A stretch of DNA of 64,000 bases from contig JAJPJG010000038.1 in assembly GCA_021324395.1 (NCBI GenBank), positions 1-64,000 of the forward strand. Reading direction: 5' to 3'. The stretch comes from Spartobacteria bacterium. Lineage in GTDB: Bacteria > Verrucomicrobiota > Verrucomicrobiia > Chthoniobacterales > Chthoniobacteraceae. A program made the translations under genes and the position numbers. The notes under the pieces were generated by a model that was given only the letters and a program-made list of their open reading frames with translations, was not told where the DNA came from and did no database searches. Of this stretch, positions 8,533-17,427 are shown piece by piece; within the stretch, counting starts at the first letter, position 1, and the number at the start of each line of letters is the position of its first letter.

Positions 8533-9377
8533 GTTCGCTGTTCCGGCTCCAGTTGGGGCACGAGTTGCGAAAGTTGTTTGCGCGTAAACGCACTTACATA
8601 GGGTTTGGCGCGTTTGTGCTGGTCGAGGCATTGGTGTTGTTTCTCGTAAATCTGCCGAAGCCGCGCTCGCATTTTCGACGGCTCATCGAGCAGAATGGCT
8701 ATGGCTTCGATGAGTATTTTTCCGGTCTCACACTGGCATTGTTGATGGTGATGTGGACAACGTTTTTGCTCGGCGCGCTTTATTTGGCGCTTGTAGCCGG
8801 CGATGTGGTTTCGAAGGAAGTCGAGGAAGGCACGCTACGGATGATACTCTGCCGCCCGGTATCGCGGGCACGAATCGTGGCGCTGAAATACCTGGCGTGC
8901 ATTGTTTACACGTTCGTTCTCGTCTTGTTCATCGGCCTGAGCGCGCTGGCCGCGGGCATCGCTTATCGCGGTTTCGGCGGACTGTTTGTCTTTGCGCCGA
9001 TGGAACACATCGTCGCGCTTCACGCGGCCTGGCCGGGACTGGAACGTTACTTGGGAGCACTGGCGTTGCTGGCACTTAGTCTTACAAGCGTAACAAGCCT
9101 CGGGTTGATGCTCTCATGTTTCAACATGAAGCCGGCCGCGGCGACGATCGTCACGCTCTCAGTGATCTTTCTGGACTCGATTTTTCGGAACATTCCATAT
9201 TTCGAGAGCCTGCAGCCGTGGTTCATCACTACGCACATGGGTGCCTGGCTTCATGTATTCACGCCATTCATTCCCTGGAGCCGGCTATGTGAAGACTACG
9301 CGTATCTCCTCGCACTCGATGCTACATTTGTCATCGTCGGCTTCGCTGCATTTCAACGGCGCGATTTCAAGGCTTAA
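8529..9377 (+). CDS. ABC-2 type permease
   Basis: This 282-residue protein has six predicted membrane segments, beginning around GFGAFVLVEALVLFLVNL and ending near YLLALDATFVIVGFAAF. The GDVVSKEVEEGTLRMILCRPVSR segment between the second and third helices is the classic ABC-2 cytoplasmic motif (S.E...GT....L..P..R). It overlaps its ATPase by four bases. It is the last gene of the 6561-9377 operon and converges with the flavoprotein gene after a 46-bp gap. Substrate is unknown. Confidence 0.93.
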   Translation: MSSLFRLQLGHELRKLFARKRTYIGFGAFVLVEALVLFLVNLPKPRSHFRRLIEQNGYGFDEYFSGLTLALLMVMWTTFLLGALYLALVAGDVVSKEVEEGTLRMILCRPVSRARIVALKYLACIVYTFVLVLFIGLSALAAGIAYRGFGGLFVFAPMEHIVALHAAWPGLERYLGALALLALSLTSVTSLGLMLSCFNMKPAAATIVTLSVIFLDSIFRNIPYFESLQPWFITTHMGAWLHVFTPFIPWSRLCEDYAYLLALDATFVIVGFAAFQRRDFKA

Positions 9378-9423
9378 TGATTCCCTGTGTGCCTCGACGC
9401 GTCTCAATTTGCGCTGAGCGCAA

Positions 9424-10647
9424 TCAAAGCGTTTGCGCGATGTGTTGACCGGCGATCCAGCCGGTTGTCCATGCAGATTGAAAATTGAAGCCGCCGGTGA
9501 TGCCGTCAATGTCGAGCACTTCGCCCGCGAAGTAGAGTCGCGGCTGGATTCGGCTTTGCATCGTTTTGAAATCAACTTCGCGCAGCGAAACGCCGCCGCA
9601 CGTGACAAATTCCTCCTTGTTCAAGCTCTTGCCGCGCACCGCGAACTCCGTCCTGCAAAGCATTCGCGCGAGAGCGTGCGCACCGTCGCGCGTGAGCGTG
9701 TTCCAGCGTGCATCAGATGCGATACCGCTTGCGGCGATCAATTTCTCCCAAAGTCGCACAGGCAGCTTTGCAACCGGGGCGTTAACGAGCTGGCGAGTGG
9801 GCATGGCAGTGCGGCGCTGCTGGAACTCGGTGAGGAGTTGTTGCTCCGTCACATCGGGCAGCCACGCGATGCGCAACGGAAATTCGTAACCGCACTCATG
9901 CAGCTCACGCGCTCCCCACGCGGAGAGTCGCAGAATCGCCGGGCCGCTCACGCCGGTGTGCGTCACGAGCAACGGCCCGCGTTCGCGCAACTTCGTGCCG
10001 GGGATGCCCGCCTCGACTGGATCCACGCTGATGCCGGGCAACTCGCGCAGCCATTCGCTCTCGATATGAAATGTGAAAAGCGATGGAACGGGCGGCTCGA
10101 TTTTGTGACCGAGCGCCGCGATGAGTTCGCCCGCCGAGCTAGTGCGGCAGCCGCCGCTCGCGATGAGCAATGCATCGCACGCGAGCGATTCACCGTTGCC
10201 GAGCGCGAGATCGAAACCTCGCGCGCACGTTGCGATCCGCTCGACTCCGCATTTCGTGCGCACCTGCACGCCTGCTGCCAACGCTGCTTGCTCGAGGCAT
10301 TGCGCGATCGTTTCCGAGGAATCGGTGATTGGAAAGACGCGGCCATCCGGCTCGGTTTTCAGCATCACGCCACAATGCTCAAACCATGCGACCGTGTCGC
10401 GCGGCTGGAACCGCGTGAATGGCCCGATGAGCGCGCGACCGCCACGCGGATAGCGCTTGCTCAATTCACGCGCATCGAAGCAGGCATGGGTCACGTTGCA
10501 GCGGCCGCCGCCTGAGATGCGCACCTTCGCGAGCAAGTGCGAGGATTTTTCGAGAATGATGACGCGATGCTGCGGCGCAGTTTCAGCGCAATGAATCGCG
10601 GCGAAAAATCCCGCTGCACCGCCGCCGATGACCGCGATCGTTTTCAT
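9424..10647 (-). CDS. NAD(P)/FAD-dependent oxidoreductase, HI0933/BaiN family
   Basis: I chose the start at 10647 (MKTIAVIGGG) because the dinucleotide-binding motif GGGAAGFFAA begins within ten residues there. An upstream in-frame ATG at 10686 would add 13 non-conserved residues. Family marks are KVRISGGGRCNVTH near the N-terminus and GEVLDIDGITGGFNFQSAWTTGW at the C-terminus, which bind FAD. Members are cytosolic flavoproteins of poorly defined physiological role. The best studied, BaiN, acts in bile-acid dehydroxylation, which is not implied here. Length (407 residues) is normal for the family. It is divergent from the isomerase-family gene at 10788. Confidence 0.9.
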   Translation of the reverse strand: MKTIAVIGGGAAGFFAAIHCAETAPQHRVIILEKSSHLLAKVRISGGGRCNVTHACFDARELSKRYPRGGRALIGPFTRFQPRDTVAWFEHCGVMLKTEPDGRVFPITDSSETIAQCLEQAALAAGVQVRTKCGVERIATCARGFDLALGNGESLACDALLIASGGCRTSSAGELIAALGHKIEPPVPSLFTFHIESEWLRELPGISVDPVEAGIPGTKLRERGPLLVTHTGVSGPAILRLSAWGARELHECGYEFPLRIAWLPDVTEQQLLTEFQQRRTAMPTRQLVNAPVAKLPVRLWEKLIAASGIASDARWNTLTRDGAHALARMLCRTEFAVRGKSLNKEEFVTCGGVSLREVDFKTMQSRIQPRLYFAGEVLDIDGITGGFNFQSAWTTGWIAGQHIAQTL

Positions 10648-10787
10648 CGCGAACACATCGCATTTTGAAGGCACCGGCATCGACAAAAAAATCCTCTAAG
10701 GCGCGGCGTTGTCCGAGAAGAAGCGTCCGCACGGTAGTTCGAGACGAGGGTTGTTTCGTTCGTGAGAACTGAAAGAATGTCGCGCAC

Positions 10788-12221
10788 ATGACCACGAAAC
10801 GACAACTTCGCGTCGGACTTTTCGGCATCGGTCTGGACACTTACTGGCCGCAATTCAAAGGACTCAAGGCGCGGCTGGAAGGCGACGTTCGCGTCGTCGA
10901 GCAGCAACTCGCGCGGCCCGGCGTGGAGATCGTCAACCTCGGCTTGATTGATAATCCCAAGCGCGCGCTCGAAGCGGGCCATCAATTTCGCGCGGCCGAC
11001 GTGGATTTGATTTTTCTTCACGTGACGACCTATGCGCTTTCTTCGACCGTGCTGCCCGTCGTGCAACGCGCGCGCGTGCCGGTCATCATTTTGAATCTCG
11101 CGCCCGAGCCGGCAATTGATTACGCGAACTTCAACGCGATGGGCGATCGCACGGCGATGACCGGCGAATGGCTGGCACATTGCGCTGCATGTCCAGTGCC
11201 GGAAATCGCGAACGTTTTCAATCGCGCAGGCATTGATTTTCATCAGGTCACCGGCATGTTGCGAAACGATCCGGTTTGCTGGAACGAAGTCGATGCGTGG
11301 ATCGAAGCCGCGCGCGTGGCGCACACGATGTTTCACAACCGGCTTGGTCTCATGGGCCATTATTACGGCGGGATGCTCGACATTTATTCCGACACAATGC
11401 TGCAATGCGCGACGTTTGGCGGACACATGGAAATTCTGGAAGTAGACGAACTCGCGGCGATGCGTCGCGAAGTTTCCGCAAAGCAAATCAAGGATCGCGT
11501 CGCGCGTTTCAAAAAAGTTTTCGAGGTGCAAAGCGATTGCTCGCAAGCTGAACTGGAACGCGCGGCAAAAACTTCCGTAGCACTCGATCGCGTGGTGAAA
11601 GAGCACGACCTGGGTTCGCTCGCCTACTTTTACAGCGGCACGGGTAACGCGGAAAATGAGGACGCCATCAACTCGATCATTCTTGGAAATTCATTGCTCA
11701 CCGCGCGCGGCATTCCCGTCGCCGGCGAATACGAAGTGAAGAATGCGCAGGCAATGAAGATTATGGACACCTTCGGCGCAGGCGGCTCGTTCACGGAATA
11801 TTACGCGATGGATTTTACCGACGATGTGGTGCTGATGGGTCACGACGGTCCGGGACACATCAAGATCGCCGAAGGCAAAACAAAAGTGCGTCCGCTGAAA
11901 GTTTACCACGGCAAAGTCGGCCGCGGTCTCTCGGTTGAAATGTCCGTGAAACACGGCGCAGTCACGTTACTTTCCGTCGTGGAAACACGCGATAGAAAAT
12001 TGAAATTGCTCGTGGCTGAAGGCGAATCCGTCCCAGGCCCGATTCTAGAAATCGGCAACACCAACAGCCGTTACAAGTTCAGCCTCGGCGCGCGAAAATT
12101 TGTGAACGACTGGAACGCGCACGGCCCGGCGCATCATTGCGCTGTCGGCCTCGGCCACATCGCGCACAAGATTGAAAAGTTCGGCAAGTTGCTCGGTTTG
12201 GAAGTGGCGAAAGTTTGTTAA
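10788..12221 (+). CDS. L-arabinose/L-fucose isomerase family protein
   Basis: The protein has 477 residues and two Rossmann-like N-terminal domains followed by a catalytic C-terminal part. Candidate metal and catalytic residues lie in GEYEVKNAQAMKIMDTFG, MGHDGPGHI and HGPAHHCAVGLGH; the last matches the HH motif near the end of bacterial AraA. The family interconverts aldoses and ketoses with Mn2+. Overall similarity seems to the broad family rather than canonical AraA, so the sugar is uncertain. Ribulokinase is encoded far away at 58.1 kb, which makes an L-arabinose route possible. It stands alone on the plus strand, with a PfkB kinase converging from downstream. Confidence 0.8.
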   Translation: MTTKRQLRVGLFGIGLDTYWPQFKGLKARLEGDVRVVEQQLARPGVEIVNLGLIDNPKRALEAGHQFRAADVDLIFLHVTTYALSSTVLPVVQRARVPVIILNLAPEPAIDYANFNAMGDRTAMTGEWLAHCAACPVPEIANVFNRAGIDFHQVTGMLRNDPVCWNEVDAWIEAARVAHTMFHNRLGLMGHYYGGMLDIYSDTMLQCATFGGHMEILEVDELAAMRREVSAKQIKDRVARFKKVFEVQSDCSQAELERAAKTSVALDRVVKEHDLGSLAYFYSGTGNAENEDAINSIILGNSLLTARGIPVAGEYEVKNAQAMKIMDTFGAGGSFTEYYAMDFTDDVVLMGHDGPGHIKIAEGKTKVRPLKVYHGKVGRGLSVEMSVKHGAVTLLSVVETRDRKLKLLVAEGESVPGPILEIGNTNSRYKFSLGARKFVNDWNAHGPAHHCAVGLGHIAHKIEKFGKLLGLEVAKVC

Positions 12222-12290
12222 CCGATATGCCTTCATCTTTGAGCTATCGCTTCCTACGTTAAAGAAAACGGGCGGAAAGCGACGCGCGCT

Positions 12291-13235
12291 CTACTCGAGC
12301 GTGACCTCGTGCATCAATGCGCCAATCGCAGCCTGCGAACTGATGCCGGAAGTGCCGCGTGAAAGCACGTCGAGTGAAAATGCCGTCGCGAGGCGCGCCG
12401 TATCGGCGAGCGACGAGCCGTTGAGCCGCGCCGCGATAATGCCGGCGACCATTGCGTCGCCCGCGCCAACGGTGCTTTTCACGGCGATCTTCGGAGGACG
12501 AGCGGTGATCGCTTCATCCTTTGTGACGAAGAGTGCGCCGTCAGCACCCATCGAAACTACAACCAACTCAGCACCGCGCGTTGCCAGCTCGCGAGCCGCT
12601 GCAAGAATCGCTGCGTCATTTTCAAGTCGCCTCCCGACAAGTGCCTCAAGTTCGTGAATGTTCGGTTTCACAATTTGCGGCTGCGCTTCCAATGCATGGC
12701 GCAATTGCTCGCCGCTGGTGTCGAGTGCGACTCGCTGGCCGCGCTCGCGCAGCTTTTTCGCGAGGTCGCGGTAAAACGTCGGGCCGACTCCGGGTGGCAG
12801 ACTTCCCGCGATGACAAACCACGCGTGATCGAGCGCGGAGAGCTCGTCAATTTGCGCGCGAAGCAATGCGAGGTCATTCGGCGTCGGCGCGCAGCCGGGA
12901 AAATTAATGTCCGTCGTTTCACCGCGCGCGGGATCGGCGATCTTAATGCTGATGCGAGTCTGGCCGTCGATTCGCACGAAATGATCGTCCACATCTTTTT
13001 TCGTCAGCAGTTCCTTGAAAACAGATGTGTTTTCGCGCCCGAGAAAACCGGTCGCTGCGACGCTGTGTCCGTAATCCGCGAGCGCTGCGGCAACGTTGAT
13101 TCCTTTCCCACCGGCACTCGATTTCACGCGCTCGACGCGATTAACCGCGCCCGGGCTGAAATCGCGGATCGTGACGGTCTGGTCGATCGCCGGATTTAGC
13201 GTGATGGTGACGACTTGGAAAATGTGATGCGTCAT
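12291..13235 (-). CDS. 1-phosphofructokinase-family (PfkB) sugar kinase
   Basis: This 314-residue protein has the ribokinase/PfkB fold. Near the N-terminus is TLNPAIDQTV and GGKGINVAAAL (PfkB signature 1). Near the C-terminus is STVGAGDAMVAG, which holds the catalytic Asp and anion hole (signature 2). The VVTITLNPA start is typical of the FruK/LacC subfamily that phosphorylates fructose-1-phosphate, tagatose-6-phosphate or fructose-6-phosphate. No PTS gene is nearby, so a role as an ATP-dependent 6-phosphofructokinase is equally possible. Its start lies 3 bp from the stop of the methyltransferase gene, so the two are probably one transcript. Confidence 0.88.
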   Translation of the reverse strand: MTHHIFQVVTITLNPAIDQTVTIRDFSPGAVNRVERVKSSAGGKGINVAAALADYGHSVAATGFLGRENTSVFKELLTKKDVDDHFVRIDGQTRISIKIADPARGETTDINFPGCAPTPNDLALLRAQIDELSALDHAWFVIAGSLPPGVGPTFYRDLAKKLRERGQRVALDTSGEQLRHALEAQPQIVKPNIHELEALVGRRLENDAAILAAARELATRGAELVVVSMGADGALFVTKDEAITARPPKIAVKSTVGAGDAMVAGIIAARLNGSSLADTARLATAFSLDVLSRGTSGISSQAAIGALMHEVTLE

Positions 13236-13238
13236 TTT

Positions 13239-14345
13239 TTAGCGGTGTTGTTTTAGACCAAGCGCCAGCGCCGCGTCGCGCGAAAATTCAAACCCGCGCA
13301 GCAAAGCCGGCGCATCTTTTCGCAGCGCCAGCACTTTGAAAATCGTGCCGAGCAATTGCGGATGCATCAGCGTCTGCAATGCGCGCGACTCCTTCGCATC
13401 CGGCGAACGCTGCGCGAAAAAATGCTGCATCAAGCCGACGATGAAATGGTGCTGATCGGTGAAACCGGCGAGCTCGAATCCGTGCCCGATCGCGCGCTCG
13501 GCGATGCTCGTGAAATCGACGTGCGCTGTGATGTCCAACTCGCCGATATTTTGCAGCGGATCGTAGCTGCGCTGATGCTGTGCGTAGCAGGTCAGCGTGC
13601 CGTGCGCTCGCTCCACGCTGTAAAAAACATCGCGCGGCCAGCCGTAATCAATCGCAAGCAGATAACCGCGCGACAGCTTCGCCGCGATTTCGTCCACCCA
13701 CGCGAGCGCGTCGAGATGAATCTCCGTTTCGTAATTTTCGATCCACGGAATGTGGGTGCATCTCGTGCGCAGCGTTTTGTCGCGAATCTCGCAATCGACG
13801 AACGCGAGGTTTTCATCGACGCAGCGCTCCCGCCATTCGCCGCGGGAAAAACGGACGAGATGAACCGGCATTGCATCGAGCAGCTCGTTTGAAAAATGCA
13901 CGCCGCAAAATGGCGAAAGCTCCGCGAGCGATTCGTGCCAGATCACGCTGCACGAAAAATCGGCAAGCGTCGCTCTTTGCCGCTCGCGCAATAATAACGC
14001 CGGCTCGACGATCACGTAACGCAGCGCATCGCGAAACTCCGGCGAAACCGCTTGTAAAACATCCCGCGCGAAGTCGCCGTTGTTTGCGCCTTGTTCGACA
14101 ATGCAAAACTCCTGCGGATTCCCGAGTCGCTCCCACATTTCCTCAAACTGCATCGCCAGCAAGCGTCCGAATAGCGGCCCGACGCTCACATTCGTAAAAA
14201 AATCGCCGCGGCGCCCGATCTCCGCCCTGCCGGACGCGTAGTAGCCATGCTGCGCGTCGTATAGCGCCATCGCCATGAAATCGCGAAACGGCAGCGGCCC
14301 GCCGGATCGGATGCGTGCGCGGATTTTTTCGACGAGTGGAGACAT
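13239..14345 (-). CDS. Class I SAM-dependent methyltransferase, MidA/NDUFAF7 family
   Basis: I take the start at 14345 (MSPLVEKIRARIRSGGPLPF), because the 13 residues from the farther ATG at 14384 derive from non-coding sequence. Family marks are FMAMALYDAQHGYYASG and GDFFTNVSVGPLFGRLLA, then the SAM-binding loop VEQGANNGDFARD, and later VHFSNELLDAMPV. In mitochondria NDUFAF7 methylates an arginine of complex I subunit NDUFS2; the bacterial target is not established. It is 368 residues long, normal for the family, and cytosolic. It is transcribed divergently from the solute-binding lipoprotein at 14394 across a 48-bp gap. Confidence 0.9.
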   Translation of the reverse strand: MSPLVEKIRARIRSGGPLPFRDFMAMALYDAQHGYYASGRAEIGRRGDFFTNVSVGPLFGRLLAMQFEEMWERLGNPQEFCIVEQGANNGDFARDVLQAVSPEFRDALRYVIVEPALLLRERQRATLADFSCSVIWHESLAELSPFCGVHFSNELLDAMPVHLVRFSRGEWRERCVDENLAFVDCEIRDKTLRTRCTHIPWIENYETEIHLDALAWVDEIAAKLSRGYLLAIDYGWPRDVFYSVERAHGTLTCYAQHQRSYDPLQNIGELDITAHVDFTSIAERAIGHGFELAGFTDQHHFIVGLMQHFFAQRSPDAKESRALQTLMHPQLLGTIFKVLALRKDAPALLRGFEFSRDAALALGLKQHR

Positions 14346-14393
14346 GAGGAATTGCAGATTGCAGATTCGCCGCGACGCGCGCAATCATCCGGC

Positions 14394-15626
14394 ATGCCGT
14401 TTTTCCCCCGATTGCGACTGATTGCCGCTTGCGCACTGATGGTTTTGGGCGCATGTCATCGCGTGGCCGACCCCAAAGTCCACATCCAAATCTGGCACCA
14501 GAAAGGCGGCCCGGAGCGCGATTTGTTCAACGAAATCGTCGCGCGCTACAACGCGTCGCATCCCGACCGCGTCGTCGAGCCGCTCTATCGCGAGAGCGAG
14601 GAGCTGCGCAATCTTTACGTCATCGCGGCGGTCGCGGGACAAGGCCCCGACCTCGTTTACGGACCGGCGGATAACGTCGGCGTATTTGTCACGACGGAGA
14701 CGGTCAAGCCGCTCGACGACATTTTTCCGCCGGAGTTTTTCGCGCAGTTCGTGCCGGAAGGTTTCGTCGATTTAAACAGCAAGCACTGGCTTGCCGCGGA
14801 CCAGATCGGCAATCACCTCACGCTCGTTTACAACCGTCAACTCGTCGCCAAACCTCCCGAGACGCTCGACGAGCTCGTGCAAATCGGCGAGTCGTTGACT
14901 AAAACCGACGCTGACGGCCGCGTGACGCAATACGGGCTGACGTGGAATTACCGCGAGCCGTTTTTCTTCCTGCCGTTCCTCACCGCGTTCGGCGGCTGGC
15001 CGATGGACGACGACGGCAAGCCGACGCTCGACAACGCTGTGACCGTGCGCGCGTTGCAGTTCGTTCTCGACCTGCGCAACAAATACAAAATCATCCCGAA
15101 GGAAATCGACTACGACACGGCAGATACTTTGTTTAAAGAAGGCAAAACCGGCATGATCATCAACGGCCCGTGGTCATGGGGCGGCTACCACATGCCCGAG
15201 CGCAGCCTCATTGCGCCGTTGCCGAAAAACACCGAGACCGGCCTCTGGTGCGCGCCGATGTTTTCGGCCAAAGGCTACTCGGTAAACGTGAACGTCACGC
15301 AGGGCAAAATGCCTTACATCCGCGAAGTCGTCGAATATCTCACCAGCGCGGACGTGCAGCGCGAGATGGCCGGGAAACTCCTCACGAGTCCCGTCAACAA
15401 AGCCGTCATCGACTCGCCAGCCGTGCAGCAAAATCCGATTTTGCAGGCATCGATGGAGCAGATCCGTCGCGCGAAACCGATGCCGGTGAAACCACAGTTG
15501 CGGCAAATCTGGGACGGCATGCGCGGTCCGTATCAACTCGTCATGGCCGGCGCCCTCACCGCCGGGGAAGGCGCAAAGCGGATGCAGCAGGAGTGCGAGA
15601 AAAACATCGCGGATAGCCAGCTCTAA
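14394..15626 (+). CDS. Extracellular sugar-type solute-binding lipoprotein
   Basis: Start ATG 14394 gives a short lipoprotein signal with lipobox LGAC (Cys21). An earlier in-frame ATG at 14352 would spoil the signal. The mature part is a family-1 solute-binding protein: IQIWHQKGG, PDLVYGPADN, GLTWNYREPFFFLPFLTAFGG, GKTGMIINGPWSWGGYH and the closing helices. It resembles maltose/maltodextrin-binding proteins. No permease or ATPase genes are adjacent, so its ABC partner must be elsewhere, or it works as an orphan receptor. The GH57 branching enzyme downstream fits an alpha-glucan context. Length is 410 residues. Confidence 0.87.
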   Translation: MPFFPRLRLIAACALMVLGACHRVADPKVHIQIWHQKGGPERDLFNEIVARYNASHPDRVVEPLYRESEELRNLYVIAAVAGQGPDLVYGPADNVGVFVTTETVKPLDDIFPPEFFAQFVPEGFVDLNSKHWLAADQIGNHLTLVYNRQLVAKPPETLDELVQIGESLTKTDADGRVTQYGLTWNYREPFFFLPFLTAFGGWPMDDDGKPTLDNAVTVRALQFVLDLRNKYKIIPKEIDYDTADTLFKEGKTGMIINGPWSWGGYHMPERSLIAPLPKNTETGLWCAPMFSAKGYSVNVNVTQGKMPYIREVVEYLTSADVQREMAGKLLTSPVNKAVIDSPAVQQNPILQASMEQIRRAKPMPVKPQLRQIWDGMRGPYQLVMAGALTAGEGAKRMQQECEKNIADSQL

Positions 15627-15843
15627 AGGATGCGACGCAAAATCATTCGAGGTGTAATTTCCTCCCGGCAGCTTTAAAGCTACCCCGCGGACGATCTTCG
15701 CCCAAAGCGGGCGGCGTTATAAAGCAACTCCCACGCGGTTTTTCACTAAATGTCCGGCAACGGAGGATGCGCGTCTTTCAATCTGCAGTCCCCACCACTC
15801 CGCACTCGACAAAATTCCGTTGCCCGCCAATCTTTTCGGCTCC

Positions 15844-17427
15844 ATGTCCAACGGTTACCTGGCGCTCGTGCTGCACGCGCATTTGCCTTACGTGCGGCAT
15901 CCCGAGTATGATGATTTTTTGGAAGAGGACTGGCTTTACGAAGCCATCACGGAGACGTATCTGCCGCTGCTGCAAGTGCTCTGGCGGCTCGCGGATGAGA
16001 ACGTGCCGTTCAAGCTCACGATGTCGCTCACGCCCACGCTTTGCTCGATGCTGCGCGACCCGCTCTTGCAGGATCGCTACGTGCGCTACATCGAGCGGGC
16101 GATCGAGCTGGCGCGCAAGGAACTCGACCGCACGCGCAACGATTCGCGGCTCAACGAGCTGGCGCGGATGTATCTGGAGCGCTTCATCACGTGCCGCAAT
16201 CTTTACGTGGACGGGTGGAAGCGCGACATCGTCAGCGCATTCGCGCAACTGCAGGAGCGCGGTGTCTTGGAAATCATCACTTGCGCGGCGACGCACGGTT
16301 TTCTGCCGCTCATGGCGAATTTCCCGGAGGCGGTGCGGGCGCAGATTCACATCGCGCGCGATCACTACCGGGAATGTTTCGGGCGCGATCCGGTGGGGAT
16401 CTGGCTGCCGGAATGCGGCTTCGTGCCGGGGCTCGACCGAGTTTTACAGGAAGTAAATATCCGCTGGTTCATCATGGATTCGCATGGGCTGATGTTCGGC
16501 AATCCGCGTCCGCGCTACGCGATTTACGCGCCGGTGTTCACGCCGAGCGGTGTGGCGGCTTTCGCGCGCGACCGCGAGTCGAGCAAGCAGGTCTGGAGCG
16601 CCGAGCACGGCTATCCGGGCGACCCGGCGTATCGCGATTTCTACCGCGACATAGGCTTCGATCTTTCGCACGACTACCTGAAGCCGTTCCTGCCGCCGGA
16701 CGGCACGCGGAAATTTACCGGCATCAAATACCACCGCATCACCGGCCGCACACACGACAAGGATTTATACAACCGTATCTGGGCGATGGCCGCCGCCGAT
16801 TCGCACGCGGGCAATTTCATGTGGAATCGCGCGCAGCAGCTCAAGCACCTGAGCGAGCACTCGAATCTCGACCCGATCGTCGTCAGTCCGTTTGACGCAG
16901 AGCTGTTCGGGCACTGGTGGTTCGAGGGGCCGGAGTTTTTGAATTGGTTCATCCGCAAGAGCGCTTACGACCAGCAGGAGTTCCAGCTCACGTCGCCGAC
17001 GAAATATCTCGCCGACCACAACACGCTACAACTCGTCGTGCCGAGCGCATCGAGCTGGGGCCACAAAGGCTACTGGGAGGTCTGGCTCGACGACAGCAAC
17101 TCGTGGATTTATCCGCACCTCCACGCCGCCGCGCGTCGCATGACCGAGCTGGCGCGCGAGAAGAAAGACACGACCGACGCGCTCACCGATCGCGCATTGA
17201 AACAACTCGCGCGTGAGCTGCTGCTGGCGCAATCGAGCGACTGGGCGTTTTTAATGAAGACCGGCACTGCGCGCGACTACGCGACGAAGCGCTCGAAAGA
17301 TCACCTCCTGCGCTTCACGCGGCTCTACGATATGATCCGCTGCAACGACATCGACGGGAAGTTTCTCGCGAACTGCGAATGGCGGGACAACATTTTTCCG
17401 AATCTCGACTGGCGTTATTACGCGTGA
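15844..17427 (+). CDS. GH57 family 1,4-alpha-glucan branching enzyme
   Basis: I chose ATG 15844 (MSNGYLALVLHAHLPYVRHPE) because the HAHLPY motif of GH57 normally lies a few residues from the start; a TTG at 15820 is possible. The catalytic nucleophile should be Glu190 in GIWLPECGF and the acid/base Asp351 in SPFDAELFGHWWFEGP, both in the expected context for GH57 branching enzymes. Length (527) fits. The protein is cytosolic and makes alpha-1,6 branches in glycogen. The 217 bp before it contain no clear element. Its stop overlaps the next start (GTGA), so translation of the secreted protein downstream is probably coupled. Confidence 0.92.
   Translation: MSNGYLALVLHAHLPYVRHPEYDDFLEEDWLYEAITETYLPLLQVLWRLADENVPFKLTMSLTPTLCSMLRDPLLQDRYVRYIERAIELARKELDRTRNDSRLNELARMYLERFITCRNLYVDGWKRDIVSAFAQLQERGVLEIITCAATHGFLPLMANFPEAVRAQIHIARDHYRECFGRDPVGIWLPECGFVPGLDRVLQEVNIRWFIMDSHGLMFGNPRPRYAIYAPVFTPSGVAAFARDRESSKQVWSAEHGYPGDPAYRDFYRDIGFDLSHDYLKPFLPPDGTRKFTGIKYHRITGRTHDKDLYNRIWAMAAADSHAGNFMWNRAQQLKHLSEHSNLDPIVVSPFDAELFGHWWFEGPEFLNWFIRKSAYDQQEFQLTSPTKYLADHNTLQLVVPSASSWGHKGYWEVWLDDSNSWIYPHLHAAARRMTELAREKKDTTDALTDRALKQLARELLLAQSSDWAFLMKTGTARDYATKRSKDHLLRFTRLYDMIRCNDIDGKFLANCEWRDNIFPNLDWRYYA

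Noticed and set aside
9433-10515. Plus-strand 360-residue ORF
   Set aside because: It is the antisense shadow of the BaiN-family flavoprotein, which has clear motifs.
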